This document shows, piece by piece, positions 34,886 through 43,625 of a DNA stretch of 64,000 bases. Numbering within the stretch: position 1 is the stretch's first letter; each line of letters starts with the position of its first letter. A program made the position numbers and the translations under genes. This stretch comes from Bacteroidota bacterium (GTDB lineage Bacteria; Bacteroidota; Bacteroidia; Flavobacteriales; Flavobacteriaceae). The notes beneath the pieces were generated by a model. The model was not told the DNA's origin and made no database searches. It saw only the letters and a list, made by a program, of their open reading frames with translations. Location: assembly GCA_020161455.1 (NCBI GenBank), contig JAIUNZ010000009.1, positions 62,001 to 126,000 on the forward strand, in the 5' to 3' direction.

Positions 34886-34974
34886 AGTTTAAATCTTAAA
34901 AACAGGAACAAAATAGACTTTAGAAAGTTATTGGTCTATGCATTTCAGATATTTAACTACGTGTTTTTGGAATA

Positions 34975-35092
34975 AAAAAAGGCTCCCAATTGGGGAGCCA
35001 GTATTTTTTGTTATTAGTAGCCACTATAGTTAAGAAATTCAGAGCGTTTATATACATATCATCTCTTAGAGAAAATCTTGGTTGCAAATGTA
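34975..35092 (-). ncRNA. Candidate short transcript with promoter and terminator
   Basis: On the minus strand TACATTTG (35092-35085) matches the -7 box, and about 80 nt later GGCTCCC/GGGAGCC (34999-34993 with 34987-34981) forms a stem followed by seven T. A 33-codon frame (MYINALNFL...) starts inside but ends beyond the stem, so a non-coding RNA or a very small peptide are both possible. No -33 box is clear. Confidence 0.4.
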
Positions 35093-35220
35093 TATAAAAA
35101 AATAGATATAAATGCTACATTAATGTTAAAAAATATACTTATAAGTATAACTTTTGGGTTGAATTATTACATTTAAGTATAAATTTATCTTTAAATTAAT
35201 AGATATTTGATAGTTCGATT

Positions 35221-36471
35221 TTACAATGATTGTGCCATTCTTTGACTTAAAGATCTTTGAACGATTGTTTGTATAGTAGTATTCATATTTGTTAGTGTAA
35301 AGATTTTTTGAAATTGAAAAAAACCCAGTTCTACCACTAATTTACCAATAAATTCATCAGCGAAGGATGATGAAATAATTCCAATTTCCGCGAAGTCAAT
35401 AATTACTGGTTTTTTTGTTTTTTTGTAAAGATTGATTACTTCTGTTTTTATTTTTAATCCTGATTGTCTTGTTCCTGTGCCAGAGGTTGCATCTGCTACT
35501 TTGAAAATAATTCTATCGTATTCGTCTTCCATATTTTCTATGTACATATCTACAAGTTCGCTACCGTTGAGGGCTTCTTTTATGGATATTTCTTTGTTTA
35601 AATTGAGGTTAAAATTTACAGTTGTAGCTTGCTGAGTTGAACTTAACATTTGTATTTCCTGAAATGTTCTCATATTTCCTTTTACGAGGCTTAAACCTCC
35701 CTTGCCTGATATAATGCTCATCATACCCGAGTTGAGTGTTACTATGTTGTAGAGCCCCCACATTCCATTTCCTTGACCTATCTTTTTATCTCGTGTGACT
35801 CCTTCTTGCACTGCTAATGAAATTGCATCGGGTGCATTTTTAGGGTTATGGTATTTTGATTTTTTTAATGAACGGTAAATACCAATACCATAGTCAAAAA
35901 TGCAAATATTGATATTTTTAGTTGATTTATGAACTGCTGCCATTGCAAAGCCACATTCTGCCTCCGAATGTTGAATTACATTATCCATTATTTCGTTTAA
36001 TCCCCATGTGCAGGCATCAATTATTCCCGCTTCACATTCTATGGATGTCCTGATACTTCCGAGTATTCCATAAACTAGTTGGTGGACTTCGTTAGAGTCT
36101 TTAAATAACCATATTTTGTCTAAACAATTATCATTCTTATTAATAGTAGTTTTTGATACTTCAATTGGTTCAAAAAAGTGAATGTTTTTTAGGTATTTAG
36201 GAATATTTTCGTATTCAAATGTGAGGCCTAGTTCATGTTTGAAATAATGAATATATCCTGCTATTGCTGCTGTAGGGTAAGGGTAGATTTTAGTTACCTC
36301 AGAAAAGTCTAATATTATTGTAGTATGACCAAATTTATAATATAATCTTTTGATAGAATTAACGAATTCAGGAACCACTCTTTGGTTCGTTAAGTTACCA
36401 AATTTTAAAGTATTCCCGGAAACCCATGAATTATAATTTCTGAAAAATTTATCAGATTGTTTATTGTCCAT
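35221..36471 (-). CDS. STAS-HATPase-STAS (DUF4325-like) regulatory protein
   Basis: 416 residues in three parts. Residues about 20-100 look STAS-like (TTIILDFSEVTKIYPYPTAAI). Residues about 135-290 are a GHKL ATPase: N box LNEIMDNVIQHS (158-169), DYGIGI (193-198), GQGNGMWGL (232-240). Residues about 315-400 are a second STAS-like domain of the DUF4325 type, VIIDFAEIGIISSSFADEF (356-374). The layout resembles SpoIIAB/RsbW anti-sigma kinases fused to their own antagonist-like domains, but no sigma factor or phosphatase is nearby. No histidine phosphoacceptor is seen. It is a lone gene between conflict-type loci; a sensing or switch role in defence is possible but unproven. Confidence 0.72.
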   Translation of the reverse strand: MDNKQSDKFFRNYNSWVSGNTLKFGNLTNQRVVPEFVNSIKRLYYKFGHTTIILDFSEVTKIYPYPTAAIAGYIHYFKHELGLTFEYENIPKYLKNIHFFEPIEVSKTTINKNDNCLDKIWLFKDSNEVHQLVYGILGSIRTSIECEAGIIDACTWGLNEIMDNVIQHSEAECGFAMAAVHKSTKNINICIFDYGIGIYRSLKKSKYHNPKNAPDAISLAVQEGVTRDKKIGQGNGMWGLYNIVTLNSGMMSIISGKGGLSLVKGNMRTFQEIQMLSSTQQATTVNFNLNLNKEISIKEALNGSELVDMYIENMEDEYDRIIFKVADATSGTGTRQSGLKIKTEVINLYKKTKKPVIIDFAEIGIISSSFADEFIGKLVVELGFFQFQKIFTLTNMNTTIQTIVQRSLSQRMAQSL

Positions 36472-36551
36472 CTAAAATAATGATTTTAAGAAGCTAATAT
36501 AATGCTATTTTGATTATGAATTTTAAAAAAAAAGACTCCTCTTAGCATCGT

Positions 36552-36677
36552 TCATTTTTTCCTATTCTTCCAACTATCATTATAATGTATGTTCTTTTTA
36601 TGCTTATAGATTTTACCTCTGATGTAAGCACCACTAATTATTATAGGTATTGCGATTACAATTTCATACCACTCCAT
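36552..36677 (-). CDS. 41-residue membrane micro-protein, copy B
   Basis: Minus-strand ATG at 36677 encodes MEWYEIVIAIPIIISG..., with the same hydrophobic helix and basic tail as copy A (ends SWKNRKK). Differences from copy A are mostly conservative, and the reading frame and length are identical. Its ATG again closes a 10-bp inverted repeat, CATATTTTGA (36675-36684) with TCAAAATATG (36694-36703), with a 9-nt spacer as in copy A. Confidence 0.6.
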   Translation of the reverse strand: MEWYEIVIAIPIIISGAYIRGKIYKHKKNIHYNDSWKNRKK

Positions 36678-36764
36678 ATTTTGAAATTTTTATTCAAAAT
36701 ATGTTTTTTAATTTTTTAACAAGTATGCAATTTGGGAATTTAACTAAGCTTTTTGGGAATAAAA

Positions 36765-36785
36765 AAAGATGCGCTAGGCATCTTT
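36765..36785 (-). terminator. Terminator of the HipB-HipA-HIRAN operon
   Basis: AAAGATGC (36765-36772) pairs with GCATCTTT (36778-36785), followed on the minus strand by a T run, 4 bp after the stop of the gene at 36790. Confidence 0.8.
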
Positions 36786-36789
36786 TCAT

Positions 36790-37461
36790 TTAATTAAAAA
36801 CTCTTACAGAAAAATAAATCTGATTCATTTTTCCATTTTTTTCGAGATTTGTTACTCTGATGTCTATTTCATCATTTTTGACTTTATGAAAGAATAAGTT
36901 ATGACCTCTTTTGGCATAGCCAATAAAATCATTTCTTTTGAAAATCTTTACAGCTGATTTATCAAATTTGTTTTCTAGTTCAAGTTCAAACCTTAATTTA
37001 TCTCCGATGTTGACACAGTCAGTTGCTAATTTTAGATGAGATAATGCTGCAACACTTGACACAAAGTTTATTCCTATGCCATTATGTTTTTTTGGATACT
37101 CAGCAAGAAATTCAAAAGTGTCTGTTGCTAATTCTCCCTGAGTAAAGCCTAATTCATCAAACCAATCTAAACCATTGACGTTAGCATTCCAAAAAGACAA
37201 ATAATTATTTCGATCAGCTCTAGTTTTAGGCATCAATCTCAATGAAAGTGCTGTTTTCAAATTGGTACGATATTCTTTATCAAAATCAGGAAACTCTGGA
37301 TAGTTATAAAATCCTTTTTCTTTAGCTTTTACAACTTCATCAGCTTGATATTTAAACAAAATATCATCTCCAGATGAATTTTCTCTTGAAAAGACACCTA
37401 CTAAATAGCGACCATCTCCTTTTCCTGGTCTCCAACTTAAATAGATTTTTTTTAATATCAT
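36790..37461 (-). CDS. HIRAN-domain protein with a HipA-N/HipS-like front half
   Basis: 223 residues. Residues about 150-190 carry LRFELELENKFDKSAVKIFKRNDFIGYAKRGHN, the core pattern of HIRAN domains, which bind DNA ends in other proteins. The first 120 residues (GDGRYLVGVFSRE, DILFKYQADEV, TALSLRLMPKT) resemble the N-subdomain of HipA, which is HipS in split HipBST systems. The gene starts 1 bp after the kinase stop (third gene of the operon). It may act as an antitoxin-like partner or targeting subunit for the kinase; inferred from layout. Confidence 0.6.
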   Translation of the reverse strand: MILKKIYLSWRPGKGDGRYLVGVFSRENSSGDDILFKYQADEVVKAKEKGFYNYPEFPDFDKEYRTNLKTALSLRLMPKTRADRNNYLSFWNANVNGLDWFDELGFTQGELATDTFEFLAEYPKKHNGIGINFVSSVAALSHLKLATDCVNIGDKLRFELELENKFDKSAVKIFKRNDFIGYAKRGHNLFFHKVKNDEIDIRVTNLEKNGKMNQIYFSVRVFN

Positions 37462-37462
37462 A

Positions 37463-38419
37463 TTACAAGAATGCTTGTATAAGGCGTTTCGTTCTTGTTG
37501 TTATTAATTTACTTATTAGCTCCTTTCTTTTTGGAGAAAGGCTATATATTTCATCTGCAAAGATAGTACCATTATCTATGTTTAAAACAATATCATTAAT
37601 TATATTTTCATTAAAAAGACTTTCAACTCTTATAATAGATTTTAGAACTACTTCTGGATATATTTTTGATATATGATTAAGTAATTCTATATGTGGCATT
37701 GCCGCACCGTACCATTTTAGGTGTGATACAGCTTTTTCACCAAATAAATATTTGTCTAATTTATTTTCATCATCAATAAAATTATGTAAATTTTCTTCAA
37801 TAATATTATAGGCTAAACAATTTCCGTTGTCAAAAAGAGGAGAAAAACGAACAGTTCTTGTAATGATAGGTAAATTTGTTTGTTTTTTTAAACTAAAATA
37901 TTTACCGGTTCTTATTTGTACTTTAATCTCTCTTATAATAGCCCAATTTTGTTGATGTCTATCTCTATTTCCTATAATAGCATCAAAAACAAGCATTTCA
38001 ATAAAATCGTTTATTATTAATTTATGCTCTTCTTCGTTCATAGATTTGAAAAAACTTTCAACAAGTTGAAAAGTATGGTCAGTTCCTTTCTTTGTCTCAA
38101 ATTCAGGATAAATCCTCAGTAATACTTGCTGTCCATGAATTAATTCTTGAGTAAAATCTTCTGTCATTGATTTAGATAGACATCCACCTATTCCATCTAA
38201 AATAGCAGGTTCATACTTTAAAACATTAAATCCTAACTTTTTTCCAACCTCATACGCAATAATTTCATTCCAAAACTCCCAAGGGTATTTTTCTTTTGGT
38301 TCTTTGAAATAATATAAATCAAAAGAAGTCGGGTGCAGCACTACTTTTTTAATTCGTTTTCCAATAGGAACGAATCTTTGGTTGCCCGATGGCCAATTAG
38401 ATATATCGACCAGACTCAA
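37463..38419 (-). CDS. HipA-like Ser/Thr kinase core (toxin-like)
   Basis: 318 residues from TTG 38419, which follows the HipB stop directly (TAATTG), so translation is likely coupled. Kinase motifs are clear: catalytic Asp153 in NRDRHQQNW and the metal-binding Asp197 in SPLFDNGN. An N-terminal Lys-rich strand (KRIKKVVLHP) may hold the ATP lysine. The usual HipA N-subdomain is missing from this chain and is probably supplied by the 36790 protein. In known systems such kinases block translation by phosphorylating tRNA synthetases. Confidence 0.75.
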   Translation of the reverse strand: MSLVDISNWPSGNQRFVPIGKRIKKVVLHPTSFDLYYFKEPKEKYPWEFWNEIIAYEVGKKLGFNVLKYEPAILDGIGGCLSKSMTEDFTQELIHGQQVLLRIYPEFETKKGTDHTFQLVESFFKSMNEEEHKLIINDFIEMLVFDAIIGNRDRHQQNWAIIREIKVQIRTGKYFSLKKQTNLPIITRTVRFSPLFDNGNCLAYNIIEENLHNFIDDENKLDKYLFGEKAVSHLKWYGAAMPHIELLNHISKIYPEVVLKSIIRVESLFNENIINDIVLNIDNGTIFADEIYSLSPKRKELISKLITTRTKRLIQAFL

Positions 38420-38653
38420 TTAGAGGTTAATTAATTTAAAAAACTCTGAAAGCTTTAGATTTCGAGCTTCACAAATTTTTTCTAATGTTTCAACTGGAAT
38501 TCGATATTTTTTTGCTCCTTTTATCTTCCTAATAGTACTTTCTTCAACATTATGAGCATTAGCAAATGCAGTTTGTGATTTACCATCCTTTAACCAAGGA
38601 TTCAACCATTCTTTGGTAATGTATCCGCATATTTTGCTATTAACTTCCATCAT
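38420..38653 (-). CDS. HipB-like HTH protein (antitoxin-like)
   Basis: 77 residues from ATG 38653. A GTG at 38689 would add 12 hydrophobic residues that do not fit a DNA-binding protein. The helix-turn-helix reads KSQTAFANAHNVEESTIRKIKGAKKYRIPVETLEKICEA, a Cro/HipB-like pattern. First gene of the three-gene operon. Direct repeats at 38689-38735 just upstream are candidate binding sites for autoregulation. Confidence 0.68.
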   Translation of the reverse strand: MMEVNSKICGYITKEWLNPWLKDGKSQTAFANAHNVEESTIRKIKGAKKYRIPVETLEKICEARNLKLSEFFKLINL

Positions 38654-38688
38654 AGTAACAAAGAAAAAGTTTAAGTAATAAAAAATCA

Positions 38689-38735
38689 CGGTCGTTCGAG
38701 CGTAATTAAAAATAATTATGTATATTGCGGTCGTT
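38689..38735. promoter_or_regulatory. Direct repeats upstream of hipB
   Basis: CGGTCGTT occurs at 38689-38696 and 38728-38735, 39 bp apart, in an otherwise very AT-rich region directly before the HTH gene. They lie between the divergent minus-strand operon and the plus-strand RNA candidate. Confidence 0.4.
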
Positions 38736-38739
38736 TACA

Positions 38740-38921
38740 TAAATTTGCGATTCTTCAAATACAATATTGAAGCATTCGCTTTGAATCTCGCCTTAGAAAA
38801 CTGGTACTTTTGCAACGAGATGATAAGTAAGATGCTCACGCTTAATGGCGTGGGCTCACTTATTGTTGCATCGGTATACCAGTACCTCTAAGGCAATAAG
38901 CTGAGTTCTGCGCCTTTTTTT
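38740..38921 (+). ncRNA. Candidate structured RNA with promoter and T run
   Basis: TAAATTTG at 38740-38747 matches the -7 box. A 105-nt fold follows at 38790-38894 with five nested helices: GCCTTAGA/TCTAAGGC, ACTGGTA/TACCAGT, TGCAAC/GTTGCA, ATAAGT/ACTTAT and CACGC/GCGTG, around the loop TTAATG. A run of seven T at 38915-38921 comes 20 nt later. No protein frame crosses it. Family not recognised; a mobile-element end is an alternative. Confidence 0.5.
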
Positions 38922-38926
38922 ATGCA

Positions 38927-38944
38927 TTCCCGCGAAGGCGGGAA
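38927..38944. repeat. REP-like hairpin
   Basis: TTCCCGC-GAAG-GCGGGAA forms a perfect 7-bp stem with a 4-nt loop. GC-rich hairpins of this kind recur between genes in many Bacteroidota genomes. The preceding T run suggests it is separate from the RNA candidate. Confidence 0.55.
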
Positions 38945-38998
38945 CCTCATCTTAGTATTCCAAGCACTCTTCATTTTAAAAGAATCGCACAACATGTC

Positions 38999-39068
38999 TT
39001 TTCTTATACCAGCCTGCGGGCGCCTAATAATTGGGTTTAGTTAGTTGCGTCCGTAGGTAATAAGAAAA
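38999..39068 (+). promoter_or_regulatory. Long stem-loop upstream of susC
   Basis: The outer stem TTTTCTTAT/ATAAGAAAA (38999-39007 with 39060-39068) is extended by CCTGCGGGCGC (39013-39023) pairing with GCGTCCGTAGG (39047-39057). Two G-U pairs are the only deviations in the inner stem, as expected for an RNA fold. It ends 143 bp before the susC ATG. The 39069-39211 remainder is AT-rich leader with no clear promoter. Confidence 0.45.
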
Positions 39069-39211
39069 AAAAGAAGTCTAACTTAAAAAAATGCCTATGA
39101 GGAATTAAAACAACTAAACTTAATAAAAAAAAGGGCCTCTAACTCTTCTTACCGGTCGAATAGAGAACCCTAGACAAACAAAACCAATGTTTCATTTAAC
39201 CAATCAATTTT

Positions 39212-42200
39212 ATGAATAAATTTTCATTTATCCTAAAAAAGAAAGCAATTAAATGCACGCAGCTTCTAGTAGTAGTGCTGTGCAGTATGCATTCTTTCGC
39301 AAGTCCTCTAACAAAGAGGCAACAAACACAACAACAAATCACGGGCATCGTGAGCGATGCCAATGGGCCACTTCCTGCCGTAGCCATAACCATCAAAGGC
39401 AAAGCGTTAGGAACACTGACAGACCAAAACGGGTATTTTACCATAGCAGCAACCACAGGGGATGTACTCGTTTTTTCCTTTTTGGGATACAAAACGGTAG
39501 AAACCGCAATCAGCAATCAAACCCATTTACAAATACTATTAGCGGAAGATGCCACTTCATTAAAAGAAGTAACCATCAATGCGGGCTATTATACCGTCAA
39601 AGAAAAAGAACGCACGGGTAGTATTGCTAAGATTACGGCTAAAGATATAGAAACACAACCCGTAAGCAATGTGCTGGCCGCCATGCAAGGTCGTATGGCA
39701 GGGGTCAATATTACGCAAAACTCAGGACTACCAGGAGGTGGTTTTGGCATTCAGGTGCGTGGGAGAAACAGCATTCGAAACGAAGGGAATGATCCGCTAT
39801 ATGTGGTGAATGGTGTGCCTTATTCGTCGCAATCGCTTAGTGACGCAACAGTCTCTGCAGCCGCAATCTCGGGTTTAAACAACCCATTAAACATCTTGAA
39901 TCCCGCCGATATCGAAAGCATTGAGGTGCTTAAAGATGCCGATGCTACTGCAATATATGGGAGCCGGGGAGCCAATGGCGTGGTCTTGATTACAACCAAA
40001 AAAGGAAAGTTCGACCGCACAAGGCTTAACCTTAACTTTTTCTCAACGATAGGCAAAGTAGCTCGAAATCTTGACATGATGAATACACAACAATACCTCG
40101 CCATGAGGACGGAGGCTTTCGAAAATGATGGTGTTGCAACATATCCAGCCAGTGCCTATGACATTAATGGAACATGGGATCAAACAAGAGATACAGACTG
40201 GAGAAAAGAATTAATCGGGGGAAGAGCATACATTACAAATGCGCAAGCCTCTGTGTCGGGTGGCGGTAACAATACACAATTCCTCCTAAGCGGAACCTAC
40301 AGAAAAGAAACAACTGTGTTCCCCGGAAACAATGACTATGGTAAAGGTGCCGTCCACAGTTCAATAACGCATAAGTCCACAGACAATCGCTTTAGTTTAA
40401 ACGTTACTGCCGACTATATTGAAGACAAAAACACGTTGCCCGGTCGTGACCTTACTTCTAGAGCCTATTCTTTAGCGCCAAATGCTCCTGCACTTTTTGA
40501 TGAAGAAGGAAACCTAAATTGGGAAAATGGAACATTTGTAAATCCATTAGCACCGTTAGAAGGCAAATACCTTATGACCAATCAAAACCTTATTGCCAAT
40601 GCATTGCTAACTTATAAAATGGCAACGGGATTAGAAGCAAAAGCAAGTTTAGGATTTAACGACACCAGAACGTCACAAAGCGTAACCACCCCACTAAGCA
40701 GCTACAGTCCGTTTGACACTTCCACGCACGAAGCACTATTGATGGTATCCAATGGAAACGGAAAATCGTATATTTTTGAACCACAACTACAGTATCAAAA
40801 AAAATGGGGTGCTTTGAAGACTGACGTGCTTGTCGGTACAACTTTTCAAAGCCAAAAGACAACGAAGCTGGCACAATCGGGTTCTGGTTTCCCAAGCGAC
40901 GCACTTATAAATAGCCTAGCAGCAGCAAGTACTATAAAGGTAATAAGTCACGAAACTAATGAATACAAATACAACGCAGTTTTTGCAAGAGTAAACCTGA
41001 ATTGGGATGAGAAATACATCCTTAATATCACAGGACGTCGAGATGGTTCAAGCCGTTTCGGTCCTGCGAATCGTTTTGCGAATTTTGGTGCAGTAGGTGC
41101 TGCTTGGATTTTTTCTAACGAAAAGTATTTTAATCAACAAGATAAACTGCTAAGTTTTGGTAAACTTAGAGCAAGCTACGGAACATCAGGAAATGACCAA
41201 ATCGGAGATTACCAATACTTAGATACCTACCAACTTTCTCCTTATTTGTATAACGGTGTGGTAGGTTTAACGCCGTCACGATTGTATAATCCTGATTTCA
41301 GTTGGGAATCAAATAAAAAACTAGAACTAGCTATTGAAACAGGCTTTTTAAAGGACAAAATATTTTTGTCAGCGGCATGGTTCCAAAATCGTTCATCAAA
41401 TCAGCTTATTGGTGTTCCATTACCAGGAACCACAGGTTTTCCAACAATTCAGTCCAATTTTAATGCTACAGTAGAAAATACCGGTTTTGAATTCGAATTG
41501 CGTACGTGGAACATAAAACTAAAGGATTTTTCTTGGACGACCAACTTTAATCTTACCGTTCCTAAAAACAAGTTGATAGCTTTTCCAAATCTTGAAACCT
41601 CTACCTATGCAAATCTATTAGTGTTAGGAGAATCATTATTTATAAGAAAGGTATATGATTTCACAGGCATTGATCCAACTACGGGTACATACACATTTCG
41701 CGATTTTGATGGTGATGGACAAATAACGCCCGATAAAGACCGAAGAGCAATTGCCGATACATCGCCTAAATATTTTGGTGGAATTTCCAATCAATTTGTG
41801 TACAAAAATTGGGCATTGGATTGCCTACTGCAATTTGTAAGTCAACAAGGGAGAAACTATCAATCAACAACACCAATTGCAGGAACATTGGCTAACCAAC
41901 CTTCGGAAATGGCAAATCATTTTCCGCAAAATGGAAATAGCGCGGTAGCGCAATTATATTCCACTGGATTAAACAGCAATGTTGTGATAGCCTATTATAA
42001 TTTATTGGATAGCAATGCTGCTTATGGCGATGCGTCATATATTCGAATGAAGAACATTAGCCTTTCCTATACCCTACCTTCAACGTGGTCAAAAATTTTC
42101 AATGGTAAGGTTTACATTCAAGGTCAAAACCTTTTCACGTTTACAAAATTCAAAGGGGTAGATCCTGAAAACCAATCAATGTCCTCATTACCACCATTAA

Positions 42201-42235
42201 AGCAATTTACTTTTGGTGTACAACTTGCATTTTAA
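39212..42235 (+). CDS. SusC/RagA-family TonB-dependent outer-membrane transporter
   Basis: 1007 residues. Signal peptide, then a carboxypeptidase-regulatory-like domain (ITGIVSDANGPLPAVAITIKG, about 42-120), a TonB-box region (LKEVTINAGYYTVKEKE), a plug with GGFGIQVRGRNSIRNEGNDPLYVVNG and SIEVLKDADATAIYGSRGANGVVLITTKKG, and a beta-barrel ending in a terminal Phe (FGVQLAF). It imports an oligomer with the SusD partner encoded next, powered by TonB (possibly the set at 1575). With a peptidase behind it, a peptide substrate is more likely than glycan. No carbohydrate enzymes are nearby. Confidence 0.9.
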   Translation: MNKFSFILKKKAIKCTQLLVVVLCSMHSFASPLTKRQQTQQQITGIVSDANGPLPAVAITIKGKALGTLTDQNGYFTIAATTGDVLVFSFLGYKTVETAISNQTHLQILLAEDATSLKEVTINAGYYTVKEKERTGSIAKITAKDIETQPVSNVLAAMQGRMAGVNITQNSGLPGGGFGIQVRGRNSIRNEGNDPLYVVNGVPYSSQSLSDATVSAAAISGLNNPLNILNPADIESIEVLKDADATAIYGSRGANGVVLITTKKGKFDRTRLNLNFFSTIGKVARNLDMMNTQQYLAMRTEAFENDGVATYPASAYDINGTWDQTRDTDWRKELIGGRAYITNAQASVSGGGNNTQFLLSGTYRKETTVFPGNNDYGKGAVHSSITHKSTDNRFSLNVTADYIEDKNTLPGRDLTSRAYSLAPNAPALFDEEGNLNWENGTFVNPLAPLEGKYLMTNQNLIANALLTYKMATGLEAKASLGFNDTRTSQSVTTPLSSYSPFDTSTHEALLMVSNGNGKSYIFEPQLQYQKKWGALKTDVLVGTTFQSQKTTKLAQSGSGFPSDALINSLAAASTIKVISHETNEYKYNAVFARVNLNWDEKYILNITGRRDGSSRFGPANRFANFGAVGAAWIFSNEKYFNQQDKLLSFGKLRASYGTSGNDQIGDYQYLDTYQLSPYLYNGVVGLTPSRLYNPDFSWESNKKLELAIETGFLKDKIFLSAAWFQNRSSNQLIGVPLPGTTGFPTIQSNFNATVENTGFEFELRTWNIKLKDFSWTTNFNLTVPKNKLIAFPNLETSTYANLLVLGESLFIRKVYDFTGIDPTTGTYTFRDFDGDGQITPDKDRRAIADTSPKYFGGISNQFVYKNWALDCLLQFVSQQGRNYQSTTPIAGTLANQPSEMANHFPQNGNSAVAQLYSTGLNSNVVIAYYNLLDSNAAYGDASYIRMKNISLSYTLPSTWSKIFNGKVYIQGQNLFTFTKFKGVDPENQSMSSLPPLKQFTFGVQLAF

Positions 42236-42251
42236 CCTAAAATACACAATT

Positions 42252-43625
42252 ATGAAAACAACTATTTTTAAAAATTTACTAGCAATACTGTCGTTTTGGG
42301 TAGTAGGTTGCGAAAGCTATATTGAAGTAGAAACACCACAATCACAACTCACTACACCCGCTGTATTTGAAGATATTGTCACAGCTGACGCAGCCATATC
42401 GGATATTTATGCACACATGAGAGAATTAGGGATGGTGAGCGGAACCTTAGGTGCGCTTTCCGTTCTTTCTTCTACCTACGCAGACGAAATGCAATTCACA
42501 GCGGCCAATATGGAAATACTACAGTTTTACAACCATACGATTGTGCCATCCAACAGCCTAATAACGCCATTGTGGAAAAATACCTATACGGAGATATACG
42601 CAACAAATTTGATTTTAGAAGGAGTTGCTTCTTCTACTACATTAACCACGGAACAGAAAGACAGACTCTCTGGCGAAGCCTACTTTTTAAGAGCGTACCT
42701 GCATTTTTATTTAGTAAACCTTTTTGGCGATGTTCCGTATGTAACCTCAACAAATTATTCTGCTAATGCAGTAATTTCTAAAACGCCTGCCGAACAAGTT
42801 TGGCAAAAAATAACGGTGGATCTTTTGTTAGCAGAAACACTACTACCAGAAGCTTACCCAACTTCTGAAAGAGTGAGAGCAAACAAGGCGGTAGTTAAGG
42901 CGTTTCTTGCCCGCGTATTTTTGTACCGTGGGGAATGGGATAATGCAATTACAAAAGCAACAGAAGTTATTGATAATCCTGCATATACATGGGTAACCAA
43001 TCTATCAAGTGAATTCTTGCGTCAATCAACAGCTACGATATTGGCACTACATCCTGGAACGCCTGGCGTAAACACTAAGGATGGGCGCACATTTATTTTC
43101 TCTAGTGGACCACCATCTAAACCATTTCTATCACCTTTGTTTGTGGCTGCATTTGAAACGGGTGATGCCCGTCGTGCACAATGGATTCGTACAGTAACTG
43201 GTACCGGAGGACCATGGTACTCATCCTATAAATATAAGAAGACTGGTCCTACGGGTACTTCAGAAGAATATACAATTTTGTTCCGTTTAGCCGAACAGCA
43301 TCTTATTAGAGCTGAAGCATATGCGCACATCAATAACATAGTGGCAGCACAAACAGATATTAACAAAATAAGACTAAGAGCCGAATTGCCTCCTACCACT
43401 GCCGTTACGCAAGAGGAATTACTTGAGGCTGTGGCAAAGGAACGACGCTTTGAGTTGTTTACAGAACAAGGACACCGTTGGTTTGACTTAAAGAGAACTG
43501 GCAAAGCCAACGAAGTGATGAATGCTATTGCTCCCAATTGGGAAAGTACACAGGTGTTGCTTCCTATCCCAGCTTCTGAACTTTTACTCAATAGCAACCT
43601 ACTGCCACAAAACCCAGGGTATTAG
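42252..43625 (+). CDS. RagB/SusD-family substrate-binding lipoprotein
   Basis: 457 residues from ATG 42252. The in-frame start at 42213 overlaps susC and precedes the signal peptide, so the ATG with lipobox WVVGCES is chosen. SusD features: TPR-like helices (LSGEAYFLRAYLHFYLVNLFGDVPYVT), and the closing motifs LFTEQGHRWFDLKRTGKANEVM and LLPIPASELLLNSNLLPQNPGY. Surface lid of the SusC channel. It is followed by the peptidase gene with no gap. Confidence 0.9.
   Translation: MKTTIFKNLLAILSFWVVGCESYIEVETPQSQLTTPAVFEDIVTADAAISDIYAHMRELGMVSGTLGALSVLSSTYADEMQFTAANMEILQFYNHTIVPSNSLITPLWKNTYTEIYATNLILEGVASSTTLTTEQKDRLSGEAYFLRAYLHFYLVNLFGDVPYVTSTNYSANAVISKTPAEQVWQKITVDLLLAETLLPEAYPTSERVRANKAVVKAFLARVFLYRGEWDNAITKATEVIDNPAYTWVTNLSSEFLRQSTATILALHPGTPGVNTKDGRTFIFSSGPPSKPFLSPLFVAAFETGDARRAQWIRTVTGTGGPWYSSYKYKKTGPTGTSEEYTILFRLAEQHLIRAEAYAHINNIVAAQTDINKIRLRAELPPTTAVTQEELLEAVAKERRFELFTEQGHRWFDLKRTGKANEVMNAIAPNWESTQVLLPIPASELLLNSNLLPQNPGY

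Larger units (their letters stand above)
36552..36786 (-). repeat. Direct-repeat module, copy B
   Basis: Counterpart of 31547-31785: micro-protein gene, start-codon inverted repeat, upstream AT-rich stretch with GCAATTTGGGAATTTAA and the GATGC/GCATC hairpin. About 5.0 kb separates the copies, so recombination between them would delete the intervening defence-like genes. Confidence 0.75.

Noticed and set aside
38790-38894. Ends of an insertion sequence
   Set aside because: The inverted arms enclose only about 90 bp, and no transposase or target duplication is seen; an RNA fold is the simpler reading.
39253-39621. 122-codon plus-strand frame inside the start of susC
   Set aside because: It lies wholly inside the SusC signal and regulatory domain in another frame, is Arg/Ser-rich with no fold, and has no site of its own.
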